Positions 17,717 through 26,592 are shown, counted from the first letter of the stretch. The stretch is 64,000 bases of DNA from an uncultured Myxococcales bacterium (GCA_903929795.1 CAIYWC010000113.1:32719-96718); one strand, 5' to 3'. The notes: a model not told the origin generated them from the sequence alone. Made by a program: numbers and translations.

Positions 17717-18796
17717 ATGCCAGCGCTCGACGACAAGACGCCGCCGCGGCCGCACGCGCGCAAGGCGCATTCGGTGCTGGTCACCGGCGCGACCGGCTTT
17801 TTGGGCCGCCACGTGCTGACGGCGATCCGCGCGCTGGAGCCGGACACCCACATCTGCGCTCTCGTGCGCAACCCCGCGGAATGGCACGCGATGGACTGGA
17901 CGGAAGCGCTGGGTCAGGTGGACCTGATCGAGGGCGGCGTGACCGGCGACGACGCCTGGACCCGCGATCCGCGGCTGAACGGCTTGGGCGGCATCGTGCA
18001 CCTGGCGGCCGTCGTGCGCCATGCGCGCCACAATCCGCAGGACATCTACGACACCAACATCGGCGGCCTGTTGCGCATGGTGCGGCTGGCGGGCAAGCAC
18101 GCGTGCCGCATCGTCTTTGTGTCCACGTCGGGGACGGTCGCTTGCTTCAATCGGCCCGATAAGTTCGCGCTGGAGGATGCGCCCTACGTCGACCAGACGG
18201 TCCGGAACTGGCCGTATTACGACAGCAAAATTCAGGCGGAGAAGCAGGCGCGGATGCTGGCGGCGGAGTTGGGCGTCAGCTTGACGGTCATGCGGCCGCC
18301 CGTGCTGCTGGGTCCGGGCGACCACAAGTTTCGCTCGACCGGCCATGTGATCAAGCACTTGCGGCGGCAATTTCCGTTTCTGATTCATGGCGGGATGCAC
18401 TTTGTCGACGTGCGGGACGTGGCGGCGGCGATCGTGCGCGCGCTGCGTCACCCCGCAGCGCGGCCGGTGTACCATCTGGGTGGGACAGCGACCTCGATCG
18501 AGGCATTTTTCCGCATGGTTCAGGACGTCTCGGGCGTGCCTGCGCCCACGCGCGTGGTCCCGCAGGCGCTGGCGTGGGCGCTCGCGGCGGCGGCACAGGC
18601 GACGGCTGAGCGCCTGCCGGGTCAGCCCAAGTCGCCGTTTCCCGACCCGGTCGTCATCGAGATGGCCAGCCACTGGTGGGCCATCCATTCGCGCTACGCA
18701 GAGGCCGAGCTGGGCTACATTTCCCGCCCACCGTTCCAAACGCTGGCCGATACCGTGACCTGGCTGCGCGCGCACCATCCCGGGCTGCGGCCGTAG
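17717..18796 (+). CDS. Extended SDR (NAD-dependent epimerase/dehydratase family), ether-lipid operon
   Basis: The 359-residue protein has the extended-SDR features VLVTGATGFLGRHV, IVHLAAVVRHARHN, VFVSTSGTVA, and YYDSK as the YxxxK active site, then MRPPVLLGPGDHK and HFVDVRDVAAAI. It resembles 3-beta-hydroxysteroid dehydrogenase and dihydroflavonol reductase-like proteins. It starts one base after the reductase-acyltransferase stop, so it is almost certainly in the same operon. The pathway would still need a keto reductase for alkyl-DHAP, and this protein is the tightest-linked candidate; a sterol- or sugar-directed role cannot be excluded. Confidence 0.8.
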   Translation: MPALDDKTPPRPHARKAHSVLVTGATGFLGRHVLTAIRALEPDTHICALVRNPAEWHAMDWTEALGQVDLIEGGVTGDDAWTRDPRLNGLGGIVHLAAVVRHARHNPQDIYDTNIGGLLRMVRLAGKHACRIVFVSTSGTVACFNRPDKFALEDAPYVDQTVRNWPYYDSKIQAEKQARMLAAELGVSLTVMRPPVLLGPGDHKFRSTGHVIKHLRRQFPFLIHGGMHFVDVRDVAAAIVRALRHPAARPVYHLGGTATSIEAFFRMVQDVSGVPAPTRVVPQALAWALAAAAQATAERLPGQPKSPFPDPVVIEMASHWWAIHSRYAEAELGYISRPPFQTLADTVTWLRAHHPGLRP

Positions 18797-18858
18797 CCCG
18801 CTTGCGGCCCGCGCGATTGCGCTTATCCTGTAGCAGGACTTGGCTCTGGAGGATTTCC

Positions 18859-19821
18859 ATGCGTGGCTATTTTCTGATGATCTCCGGCGTTTCCGTGCTT
18901 GGCATGAGCGGCTGCTGGTTGGACAACGGCAGCACGCCGGTGACCACGGACACCGCCAGCGGGGACGACACCCAAATCAGCGGGTCGGATGCGATCAGCG
19001 GCACCGACGCGTCTAGCGGCACCGACGCGATGAGCGGCACCGATGTCAGCGCAGACACGGACACCGCGAGCGGCGACGTCACAATCGGCTGCACGGTCGG
19101 CACCGACACCTGCGGCGCCGGAAAATTCTGCTCCGCGCCCACCGGCCAATGCGGCGGCACCGGCACCTGCGCGGCCAAGCCGCAAGTCTGCCCGATGGAT
19201 TGCGGCGCGTTTTGCGGCTGCGACGGCAAAGCATACTGCAACGAGTGCATCGCGAACGGCGCCGGCGTCGTGCTCGCCCACAGCGGCGCTTGTGGCGCGG
19301 CGACCCAGTGGTTTACCACCTGCGGCGCGCCGGTCTGCAGCGGCGTCAAGCCGATCCCCGGTGTCGCAGCGTGCACGACCCAAAAGGCCGGTGACGCGTG
19401 TACGGCGGGCGCTGCGCCTTGCGACTTGCAGAACGCGTGCCAACAGGAGTTGACCTGCACCGACAAGGATCCGAAGCTGAACCCGGGCGGCTGCCCAATC
19501 TCGCGCCGGGCCAAGAAAACTGACATCCGCTACCTGGACGCGGACGACGTCGCCAAGCTGCAAACGGAGCTGCTGGCGACCAAGCTCGCGACCTACAAGT
19601 ACCGCGACGCCGGTCCGCAGGCGCCGCAGCAGCTGGGTTTCATCATCGATGACCAGCCCGACAGCCCTGCGGTGGACGCGCGGCGGGACATGGTCGACCT
19701 GTACGGCTACCTGTCGATGTCGGTGGCGGCGCTGCAGGCGCAGCAAAAGCAGCTGGTGCAGCAGGCCCGGCGCATCGAACAGCTGGAAGCTGCGGTGCGC
19801 GACGCGTCGGTCTGCCGGTAG
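18859..19821 (+). CDS. Lipoprotein with Kazal-like domain and C-terminal S74-type chaperone-like domain
   Basis: The 320-residue product begins with a lipoprotein signal (lipobox GMSGC, Cys19) and a linker of SGTDA-type repeats. A Cys-rich segment (about 88-135) then has the Kazal pattern with CGCDGKAYCNECIANGAG. A second Cys cluster follows. The last 105 residues match the Peptidase_S74 intramolecular chaperone seen in phage tail fibres: ISRRAKKTDIRYL, YKYRDAG, LGFIIDDQPDSPAV, and a C-terminal coiled coil (QQKQLVQQARRIEQLE). In classical S74 domains the cleavage Ser lies two residues before the Arg pair; here that place is Ile, with a Ser one residue later, so self-cleavage may be lost. GGAGG six bases before the ATG fixes the start. 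It lies 62 bp after the ether-lipid operon. Confidence 0.75.
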   Translation: MRGYFLMISGVSVLGMSGCWLDNGSTPVTTDTASGDDTQISGSDAISGTDASSGTDAMSGTDVSADTDTASGDVTIGCTVGTDTCGAGKFCSAPTGQCGGTGTCAAKPQVCPMDCGAFCGCDGKAYCNECIANGAGVVLAHSGACGAATQWFTTCGAPVCSGVKPIPGVAACTTQKAGDACTAGAAPCDLQNACQQELTCTDKDPKLNPGGCPISRRAKKTDIRYLDADDVAKLQTELLATKLATYKYRDAGPQAPQQLGFIIDDQPDSPAVDARRDMVDLYGYLSMSVAALQAQQKQLVQQARRIEQLEAAVRDASVCR

Positions 19822-19933
19822 ATTTCAGGCACGCTGACCACAGTTCGCGATCCAAGGCCGCCAACCGGGGCGTGCCATCTGCGGAACAGGCGCGTGCTCC
19901 CCGCCCGGGATGCCACAGGTCTGCCGCTGGATT

Positions 19934-20656
19934 CTACAAGCCCAGCAAAGTCTTGCAGTCCGCCAGCACCGACGCCGGGTGGCTGGTCAGGTTGTTGTTC
20001 ACCATGAACGCAGAGTACGTCAGCACCTGCGTGCCTGAGTCGTCCAGCACGACGGTCACGCGGTCAGCTGCGCCTTGCGTCTTCGTGGTCGCCGCGCCGT
20101 AATAAAGCGCCAGCTCGCGACCGAGGTCACTCCACAGCGCAAAGGCAAAGTTGTCGGAGGCCTTGAACGCGGCGTTTTTGGCCGCGGAATCGAATGAAAC
20201 GCCGATGATGGTCACGCCAATCGCGTCAAAGTCGCTTTGGAGGTCGCGGAACCCGCAACCCTCGATCGTTCAACCTGCGGTCGATGCTGCCGGATAGAAC
20301 CAGAGCACCGTCCAGTGGCCTTGCAAAGCGTCCGGCGTCACCTTCGCGCCGGTCACGTCGACGACCTTGGAAAACGTCGGCGGATCGAGCGGCGGATTGA
20401 CGAGCGCGCCGATCGTTTTCACCGGCTTCTTGACGTCCTGGCCGGTATCGACCGCCACGTCCGGCTGGACATCGGCTGCCGCCACATCGGCGACGGCTGG
20501 GGCGTCCCCGGCTGCCGTGTCCGCAACCGCGGCGCTATCCTGGGCGACATCCTGGACAGCAGCGGAGCCGCCGCCACCCGCCGCCGCCGAGCCACAGGCG
20601 ACAAGCCCAAGCCACGCCAAGACACCCAACCAACCTGACCGCCATTGCCGATTCAT
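19934..20656 (-). CDS. Lipoprotein peroxiredoxin with in-frame TGA, probable selenoprotein
   Basis: Two open segments, 20273-20656 and 19934-20269, lie in one minus-strand frame with only a TGA (20270-20272) between them. Read through, they give a 240-residue protein: lipobox LVAC, an Ala/Asp-rich linker, then a BCP-type peroxiredoxin domain. The TGA stands exactly at the peroxidatic Cys: FYPAASTAG-U-TIEGCGFRD, where BCP has TPGCT.EAC.FRD. Thus U129, with the resolving Cys134 five residues on, as in E. coli BCP. The frame after the TGA keeps family features (VTIIGVSFDS, FALWSDLGRELALYYGA). Selenocysteine at this site is known in bacterial peroxiredoxins. A hairpin suited to a bacterial SECIS follows the TGA. 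The start ATG overlaps the stop of the upstream gene (ATGA). The role is probably peroxide removal at the membrane. Confidence 0.85.
20240..20263 (-). promoter_or_regulatory. SECIS-like hairpin downstream of the in-frame UGA
   Basis: In the mRNA, starting seven bases after the UGA, GAGG pairs with CCUC and UGCGG with CCGCG around a GUU loop, with an unpaired GU opposite a single A. The apical loop with G and U lies about 18-20 bases after the UGA, and an unpaired U sits on the 5' side. This is the arrangement expected for a bacterial SECIS. Its 5' arm contains GGUUGC before a GGU-containing loop, as I recall for E. coli fdhF. Predicted by eye only. Confidence 0.6.
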
Positions 20657-21747
20657 GCGTCCCCCTCTGGATGAAGCCTCGCTTCCTGAGCCGCGACTAC
20701 ACTATCGAAACTCCGCTCAACCGCAACCAAAATATCGCGCAGCCACAAAAGATACGCGTCCGGCAGCCCCACCGTGCGCTCGGTCAGGATGCGCTCCAAC
20801 TCTTCCAGGCGGTCGCAGTGCGTCGCCAACCACGCGCGATCGCGCTTGGCCTTGTCGCCCGCGATCTGCTGGCGCCAGTTGAGGTACAGCGCGTGTCCCA
20901 GCGCGTGCAGCTCCGCCATCGGCGCCGGCGCCCGCGCTTGCAGCCCAGCGGTCACCGCCCGTTCGTCCTGCCAGTGCACGAGTAGTTCTGCGGCGCGCTG
21001 CACCCGTTTTTCGTGAGAATCCGCCATGTTGGCGTGGCGCAGCGCCATCAGCGTCCCCAGCGCACTGTCCAGCGTGCCGATCAGCCGATCCAGCAGTGCC
21101 AGTCGCCGCAGGTGTCGCGGCACGCCCAGCACCAGCGCCTGCCAGTCCGCCTCCAGGTTGGCCAGCACCTCCGCCAGCCCCGCGGCTTGCTCCTCGCGGC
21201 TTCCCGCGCGCCAGGCCGCCTGCAGTTCGTCGCGCTCGGACAGGAAAAAGCCGATGAACTGGCCCACCGCGCTCACTTCCTCCGCCACCGACGGCACCTG
21301 CAGGCGTTTAGCCAGTGGTTCCAATTGCTTCCACAGCACCAGCAGATCGTCGATCATCTCCTTCAGCCGCCCGGGATCGCGCGTCCGCCGCGTCTGGCCG
21401 GCAAAATGCCGGACGTAGCGGTGCAGCACCAGCCGCCCGCGGCCCGTCAGCAGGCTCGCCTCGCGATCGCGCAGGCCCGCGACCGCGTGCGCCTGGGCGA
21501 TCGCGCCGCGCGCCTCCGTGTACAGCTCCAGCCGCCGCGCCAGCGCCAGCGCCAGCCGAGGCCAGTCGTCCCCGAGCTGCTCCGGCGCCTCCATCGCGGC
21601 CTGGGCGGCGATCGCCTGGGCGTCGGCGATCAGCGCATCCAGCTGTCGCAAGTCGCGGGTCAGCCGCACGTGGTCGACAAAGTGCAGCTGAAAGCGCAAG
21701 TGCAGCTCGTCCAGGCGGTGCAGCAATTCTGAAGCGGCGTGGGGCAC
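20653..21747 (-). CDS. Helical protein of unknown function upstream of the selenoprotein
   Basis: The 364-residue product is Leu/Ala/Arg-rich and almost wholly alpha-helical, with no signal peptide or membrane segment. Regular Leu spacing (LVLWKQLEPLAKRL, LLDRLIGTLDSALGTLM) suggests helical bundles or coiled coils. No catalytic motif is visible and I do not recognise the family. A GTG at 21745-21747 is chosen because GGAGG lies six bases upstream; an earlier start would add only Arg-rich residues. Its TGA overlaps the ATG of the selenoprotein peroxiredoxin, so the two are translationally coupled. Confidence 0.65.
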   Translation of the reverse strand: MPHAASELLHRLDELHLRFQLHFVDHVRLTRDLRQLDALIADAQAIAAQAAMEAPEQLGDDWPRLALALARRLELYTEARGAIAQAHAVAGLRDREASLLTGRGRLVLHRYVRHFAGQTRRTRDPGRLKEMIDDLLVLWKQLEPLAKRLQVPSVAEEVSAVGQFIGFFLSERDELQAAWRAGSREEQAAGLAEVLANLEADWQALVLGVPRHLRRLALLDRLIGTLDSALGTLMALRHANMADSHEKRVQRAAELLVHWQDERAVTAGLQARAPAPMAELHALGHALYLNWRQQIAGDKAKRDRAWLATHCDRLEELERILTERTVGLPDAYLLWLRDILVAVERSFDSVVAAQEARLHPEGDA

Positions 21748-21991
21748 GGGGAACCTCCGGGCGCGCTGGCCCGCGGGCACTGGCTATCGGATTTTCGGCC
21801 GCGCGGCAAGGACAGGCCATCCACGCTCGCGGAAGTTTGGGCTCAAGCGTCCGACTGCCGCGGCGCGCCCGCTTTGGGCACGCGCGCGGTCCAGTCCGCA
21901 ATGCAACAGGTCCAACCTTCGCGCATTTGGATGCGCACACAGGCGTTCTCGCACAAGCGTCACGTCTCCGTCACGGCCGCCCGCCATGCCG

Positions 21992-22019
21992 TTGCCCAAG
22001 CAAGTCGCGGGTCTATACT
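21992..22019 (+). promoter_or_regulatory. Putative sigma-70-type promoter for the EF-G paralog; rest of 382-bp divergent gap empty
   Basis: TTGCCC (21992-21997) and TATACT (22014-22019) are 16 bp apart, 110 bp before the start codon at 22130. The TATACT match is strong for this GC-rich background. Apart from this, I see nothing recognisable in the 21748-22129 gap between the divergent genes. Confidence 0.5.
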
Positions 22020-22129
22020 CAGCGCGGCAGCCGCCGTCTGGGACTGCCGGCAAGGTTCTATCGGGAACCAAGCGGCCTCGCGCCAACGACGCCAAGACCG
22101 TACGGTCCCCCTCGCACAAGAGGTGTCGT

Positions 22130-24172
22130 ATGGCCAAAATTACCACTGCAAACATTCGCAACCTGATCTTCGTCGGGCACATGGGCGCGGGCAAGACGAC
22201 GCTGGTGGAGGCGTTGCTCTTTGCGGCCGGCGCCATTGCCCGCAAAGGCGCGGTGTCGGACGGCACGACCGTCAGCGATTTTGAGCGCGAGGAGCGCGAG
22301 CACAAGCACTCGATCTACGCCTCCGTGCAGCATTTTGACCATGCCGGGCGGCGCGTGAATGTCATCGACACGCCGGGCGCCGCGGACTTGTTGGGCCAAG
22401 CCATCGCGTGCCTGCCGGCGGTGGAGACGGTCGCCGTGGTCGTGAATGCAACCGCCGGGGTCGAGTTGGTGACGCGGCGGATGATGGAGGCGGCGCGCAG
22501 TGCGAACTGGCCGCGGCTGATCGTCGTCAACAAGATGGACGCGCCGGACGTCGATTTCAAGGGGCTGCTGCGGCAGATCCAGGACACTTTTGGCCGCGAA
22601 TGCCTGCCGATCAACTTGCCGACCAACGGCGGCAAGGGCGTCATCGATTGCCTGCTGAACAACGCCGGCGACAGCGATTTGGGCGCCGTGGCGGCGCACC
22701 ACGCGGCGATCCTCGACCAGGTGGTCGAGGTCGATGAAGCGCTGATGGAGACCTACCTGGGCGGCGTGGAGCCAAATTACGACGCGTTGCACGCGCCGTT
22801 TGAGACGTGCCTGGACGCCGGCCACGTGATTCCCATCTGTTTCACCGACGCGAAGAACGGCGCCGGCATTCCGCAATTGCTGGATATCATGGAACGTTGG
22901 TGTCCGAGTCCGCTGGAGGGCAATGAGCGGCCGTTCCTGACCGGCGAAGGCGCGGACGAGCGGCCGTTCGCGTACCACAACGACGTGGATCGGCCGCTGT
23001 TGGCGCACGTGTTCAAGGTCACGACGGACCCGTTTGTCGGCAAGTTGGCGTTTTTCCGCGTGCATCAGGGCAAGGCGCTCGGCAACGCGCAGGTCTACAT
23101 CGGCGCGAGCAAGAAGCCGGTGAAGCTCAGCCACGTCTTTCACCTGCAGGGCAAGGAGCACCCGGAGTGCGAGGAGCTGGTGGCCGGCGACATCGGCGCG
23201 GTGGCGAAAGTGGAGGAAATTCATGCGGGTGACGTGCTGCACGACGACCACGCGCTGGACTCCGTGCACCTGAAGCCGCTGAATTTCCCGACGCCGATGC
23301 ATGGCCTGGCCGTGGCGCCAAAGACGCGCGGCGACGAGGCGAAGATCGCCGGCGCGTTTCACAAGATTGTCGAAGAAGATCCCACGTTTATCGTCGGTCA
23401 CGACGCGCAGACGCACGAGATGGTGATCCGCGGCCTGGGCGAGCTGCACCTGCGGCTGGTGCTGGAAAAGCTGAAGAACCGCGGGCTGGAAGTGGACACA
23501 AAGCAGCCGAAGATCGCGTACCGTGAGACGATTACCGCCAAGGCCGACGGGCACTATCGGCACCGGCGGCAGACCGGCGGCGCGGGGCAGTTCGGCGAGG
23601 TGATGCTGAAAGTGGAGCCGCTGGAGCGCGGCGCGGGCTTTGAATTCGTCGACGCGGTGGTCGGCGGCGCGATCCCGGGCCAGTACCTGCCGGCGGTGGA
23701 AAAAGGCGTGCGCGAGCTGCTGGACGAAGGCTTCGTCGGCGGCTATCCGATCCAGGACGTGCGGGTGACGATCACCGACGGCAAGCACCATCCGGTCGAT
23801 TCCAAGGAAGTGGCATTCAAGACGGCCGGCAAGTTCGCCTTCCGCGACGCGCTGCAAAAGGCACGGCCGGTGCTGCTGGAGCCGATCGTCACGCTGGAAG
23901 TGGTTGTTCCGGAAGACAAAATGGGCGCAATCACCGGCGACATGTCCAGCCGCCGCGGCAAGGTGCTGGGCACGGATCTCGGCGGCGGCGAGATGGTGAC
24001 GATCAAGGCGAACGCGCCGCTGGCGGAAGTGACGCAGTACCAGTCGATGCTGAAAAGCGTGACCGGCGGGCTGGGTAGTTTCGCGATGGAGCTGAGCCAC
24101 TACGAGCCGACGCCGGCGCAGGTCCAAGCGGCGGTCGCGGCGACGTACAAGCCGCGGGCGGAAGAGGAGTAG
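22130..24172 (+). CDS. EF-G paralog (EF-G2-type translational GTPase)
   Basis: The 680-residue protein has GTPase motifs GHMGAGKTT (G1), DTPG (G3) and NKMD (G4), then EF-G domains II-V, including LGELHLRLVLEKL, GGAGQFGEVMLKVEPLE and the domain V segment PIVTLEVVVPEDKMGAITGDMSSRRGKVLG. Canonical EF-G has AHIDAGKTT at G1; the GHMGAGKTT form marks the divergent EF-G2 group, whose cellular role is less clear than that of the main elongation factor. It stands alone, not beside tufA or ribosomal genes. AGAGG precedes the ATG at 22130 by seven bases, and a promoter is proposed at 21992-22019. It ends 14 bp from the convergent Cys-rich lipoprotein gene. Confidence 0.9.
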   Translation: MAKITTANIRNLIFVGHMGAGKTTLVEALLFAAGAIARKGAVSDGTTVSDFEREEREHKHSIYASVQHFDHAGRRVNVIDTPGAADLLGQAIACLPAVETVAVVVNATAGVELVTRRMMEAARSANWPRLIVVNKMDAPDVDFKGLLRQIQDTFGRECLPINLPTNGGKGVIDCLLNNAGDSDLGAVAAHHAAILDQVVEVDEALMETYLGGVEPNYDALHAPFETCLDAGHVIPICFTDAKNGAGIPQLLDIMERWCPSPLEGNERPFLTGEGADERPFAYHNDVDRPLLAHVFKVTTDPFVGKLAFFRVHQGKALGNAQVYIGASKKPVKLSHVFHLQGKEHPECEELVAGDIGAVAKVEEIHAGDVLHDDHALDSVHLKPLNFPTPMHGLAVAPKTRGDEAKIAGAFHKIVEEDPTFIVGHDAQTHEMVIRGLGELHLRLVLEKLKNRGLEVDTKQPKIAYRETITAKADGHYRHRRQTGGAGQFGEVMLKVEPLERGAGFEFVDAVVGGAIPGQYLPAVEKGVRELLDEGFVGGYPIQDVRVTITDGKHHPVDSKEVAFKTAGKFAFRDALQKARPVLLEPIVTLEVVVPEDKMGAITGDMSSRRGKVLGTDLGGGEMVTIKANAPLAEVTQYQSMLKSVTGGLGSFAMELSHYEPTPAQVQAAVAATYKPRAEEE

Positions 24173-24186
24173 CGCACCGGGAGGCG

Positions 24187-26367
24187 CTAAGGCGGCAAGA
24201 AGCAGTTCGGAATCGGCGTGTAGTTGCACCAGCCCGTCAGGCACGCGTCGAGCGTGCAGGGGTTGCCGTCGTTGCACATGCTGTCCGCCTTGCATGCCGT
24301 CGCCGTGCAGCCGGGGATGGGCGCATTGGAGCAGCTGCCGTTCGCCGCGTTGCACTGGTCGGCGGTGCACGGGTTGCCGTCGTCGCAGGTTACCGTCTTG
24401 TGCGCGCACTGGTTGTTCAGGCACAAGTCGCCGGTGCAGTTGTTGAAATCATTGCACTCCGCGTTGGTCTTGCACGGCGCGACGCCGCAGCCGGGCGCGC
24501 TGATGTGCGCGCAGGTGTAGGTCGTCGTGTCGCAGTAATCCTTGGTGCACGGGTCGCTGTCGATGCAGTCCGTGTCCATTTTGCAGAACTGGACCGCGCA
24601 GTTCGGCATTGGAATGTTCTGGCAGTTGCCCGACGGATCGCACAAATCGGTGGTGCACGGGTTGCCGTCGTTGCACATCGTCGGGTCGCAAGGCTTGGTG
24701 CAGCCGGGGATCGGCGTCCAGGTGCAGCCGCCGGTCGACGCGTCGCAGCCGTCCGTTGTGCAGGGGTTGCCGTCGTCGCAATACGCCGGATTGCAGCAGT
24801 TGGGGATGGTGCCGTAGAGGCAAACGCCGCTGGGCACGTCGCATTTGGCGAGCGTGCACACGTCGCCCGCGGTGCAGTCCTTGTCGCTGGCGCATTTCAG
24901 GATGCAACCGGGGATCGGGTTCGCGGTGCAGTTCCCGGTCGGATCGCAGCCCACCTGTGTGCACGCGTCGGCGCCGGGACAGGTCGTGGGCGCGCTGGAG
25001 GTCGGGTCGCAGCAGTACGGCTGGCTCAGGTTGAACTTGTGGTTGCACGTGCCGCCCTTCGACGAGAGCAGGCAGAAGTCGCTCGTGCACAGGTTGCCGT
25101 CATCGCACTGGGCGTCGCTGGTGCAGCCGGTCTGGCCGCAGCCGGGGATCGGCGTGGAGATGCACATGCCGGTGGCCGGGTCGCAGGACGCCAACATGCA
25201 CGGATCCGAGCTGCCGCACGCGATTCCGCTGTAGGCGCACTGGCCGCCCGCGCACATGTCCTGCGTGCACGCGTTGTTGTCGTTGCAGTCGGTGTTGGTC
25301 TTGCAGCCGGGGCCGCCGCAGCCGGGCATGGGCAGGTATTGGCACTGGAAGTTCATGCCGCAGCTGTCCGCCGTGCACGGGTTGCCGTCGTAGCAGGTGA
25401 TTGAATTCATGAAGGGATCGCAGCAGATGCCCTTTTGGCTCAAGTCGCCGGAGTGCGTGCACGTGCCCATGCCGGTCGGGTCGAACTGGCACTTGTCGAT
25501 CGAGCACTTGATGCCATCGTCGCACTGCGCGTCGCTGCTGCAGCCGGTCTGGCCGCAGTTGGGGATGGCGATGTTGAGGCAGGTGCCACCCTTGCAGTAA
25601 TCGGTGGTGCAGGAGTTGCCGTCGTTGCACTGGGCGTCGACCTGACAGCCGGTCTGGCCGCAGTTGGGGATTTTCGTGTACATGCAGCCGCCGCTCTGGG
25701 GGTCGCAGTACGCGCTTGTGCACGGGTCGGAGGTGGCGCAGCCGATGAAGGCGTAGGCGCACTGGCCGCCGGAGCACATGTCCTGGGTGCAGGCGTTGCC
25801 GTCGTTGCAGTCCGTGTTGGTCTTGCAGCCGGGGCCGCCACAGCCGGGAATCGCGGTGAAGATACAGCCGCCAGTGGCATCGCACAGGTCCTGTGTGCAC
25901 GGATTCCCGTCATCGCACGGCACGGACGGCGCGATGCACTGGCCGTTCTGGCAGCTGCCGGGGCCGATGCAGCCGGTCGGTTGCGGGCCGCAAGCTGTGC
26001 CATCGGGCGCGGTGTAGAACACGCAGACGTGGCTGGTCTGGTCGCAGACGCCCTTGGCGCACGGCGACGATGGGCAGTTGCTGTCGGCCTTGCAGCCGAT
26101 GGGCCCGATGTCCTGGACCCAGATGTCCGGGTAGCTGACGCCGTCGAGCGTGCCGGTGTCGTGATCCCAGATACCGTCGATGCCCCAAGTGTCGGATGGG
26201 TTGCCGGCGTCGTCGCTCCCGCTGTCGCTCAGCAGGATGTCGCTGCCGCCGCCGCTGGCGTCGTCATTGACCTGCTGGCCAGCAACGGCCACGTCCGAAC
26301 CGCAGCCCGCGAGCCCGAAAAGGCCGAGCACAGCCGCTGTCGCCGCGATGTGTGTCCACTTTGCCAT
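24187..26367 (-). CDS. Large lipoprotein built of repeated Cys-rich CTDC-like units
   Basis: The 726-residue protein has a lipoprotein signal (LFGLAGC) and an Asp/Gly/Ser-rich linker. It then has over a dozen units of about 35-50 residues with the pattern CxDGNPCTxDxC...GxC...IPGC or IPNC, resembling the slime-mould (CTDC) repeat found in many Myxococcota surface proteins. Each unit holds six to eight Cys, probably disulfide-linked outside the cell. No enzymatic domain is visible. GGGAGG lies five bases before ATG 26365-26367. The DNA of the units is repetitive enough to mimic a repeat array on the plus strand. Confidence 0.85.
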   Translation of the reverse strand: MAKWTHIAATAAVLGLFGLAGCGSDVAVAGQQVNDDASGGGSDILLSDSGSDDAGNPSDTWGIDGIWDHDTGTLDGVSYPDIWVQDIGPIGCKADSNCPSSPCAKGVCDQTSHVCVFYTAPDGTACGPQPTGCIGPGSCQNGQCIAPSVPCDDGNPCTQDLCDATGGCIFTAIPGCGGPGCKTNTDCNDGNACTQDMCSGGQCAYAFIGCATSDPCTSAYCDPQSGGCMYTKIPNCGQTGCQVDAQCNDGNSCTTDYCKGGTCLNIAIPNCGQTGCSSDAQCDDGIKCSIDKCQFDPTGMGTCTHSGDLSQKGICCDPFMNSITCYDGNPCTADSCGMNFQCQYLPMPGCGGPGCKTNTDCNDNNACTQDMCAGGQCAYSGIACGSSDPCMLASCDPATGMCISTPIPGCGQTGCTSDAQCDDGNLCTSDFCLLSSKGGTCNHKFNLSQPYCCDPTSSAPTTCPGADACTQVGCDPTGNCTANPIPGCILKCASDKDCTAGDVCTLAKCDVPSGVCLYGTIPNCCNPAYCDDGNPCTTDGCDASTGGCTWTPIPGCTKPCDPTMCNDGNPCTTDLCDPSGNCQNIPMPNCAVQFCKMDTDCIDSDPCTKDYCDTTTYTCAHISAPGCGVAPCKTNAECNDFNNCTGDLCLNNQCAHKTVTCDDGNPCTADQCNAANGSCSNAPIPGCTATACKADSMCNDGNPCTLDACLTGWCNYTPIPNCFLPP

Positions 26368-26592
26368 GACGTCCTCCCTGCGCGCGCCGTGACCTGCGCC
26401 CGGCGCACTACGTGGTGTTGCAGGAAGTGTGCCATGTTCCGGACCGGCGCGCCAGTACCGGTAGCGCGGCGGAACGGCTTGAAGCTTCAACTGAATCACC
26501 GATGCCAGCGCCGCCGGGAAACCCAGAGCGGCGCCGCGCGTCGGCGATCGGTGTCGGAAAACTCCACACACTGATGGATTTTCCAACAAACG

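Noticed and set aside
14872..17871. Very long minus-strand open frame opposite the reductase-acyltransferase fusion
   Set aside because: Arg/Gln/His-rich, low-complexity translation and no family motifs. The plus strand has a complete two-domain enzyme, so the frame is a high-GC shadow.
20270..20272. Reading the TGA as a frameshift or nonsense pseudogene
   Set aside because: The frame is kept on both sides, the codon sits exactly at the reactive residue, and flanking motifs are intact. A selenocysteine is the simpler account, though sequencing error cannot be fully excluded.
22058..24424. Long minus-strand open frame opposite the EF-G paralog
   Set aside because: It mirrors the third-position GC of the EF-G gene and has no recognisable domain.
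24400..25900. Apparent repeat array (CRISPR-like) on the plus strand
   Set aside because: The repeated DNA is the coding repeat of the Cys-rich lipoprotein; units vary in length and no unique spacers exist.
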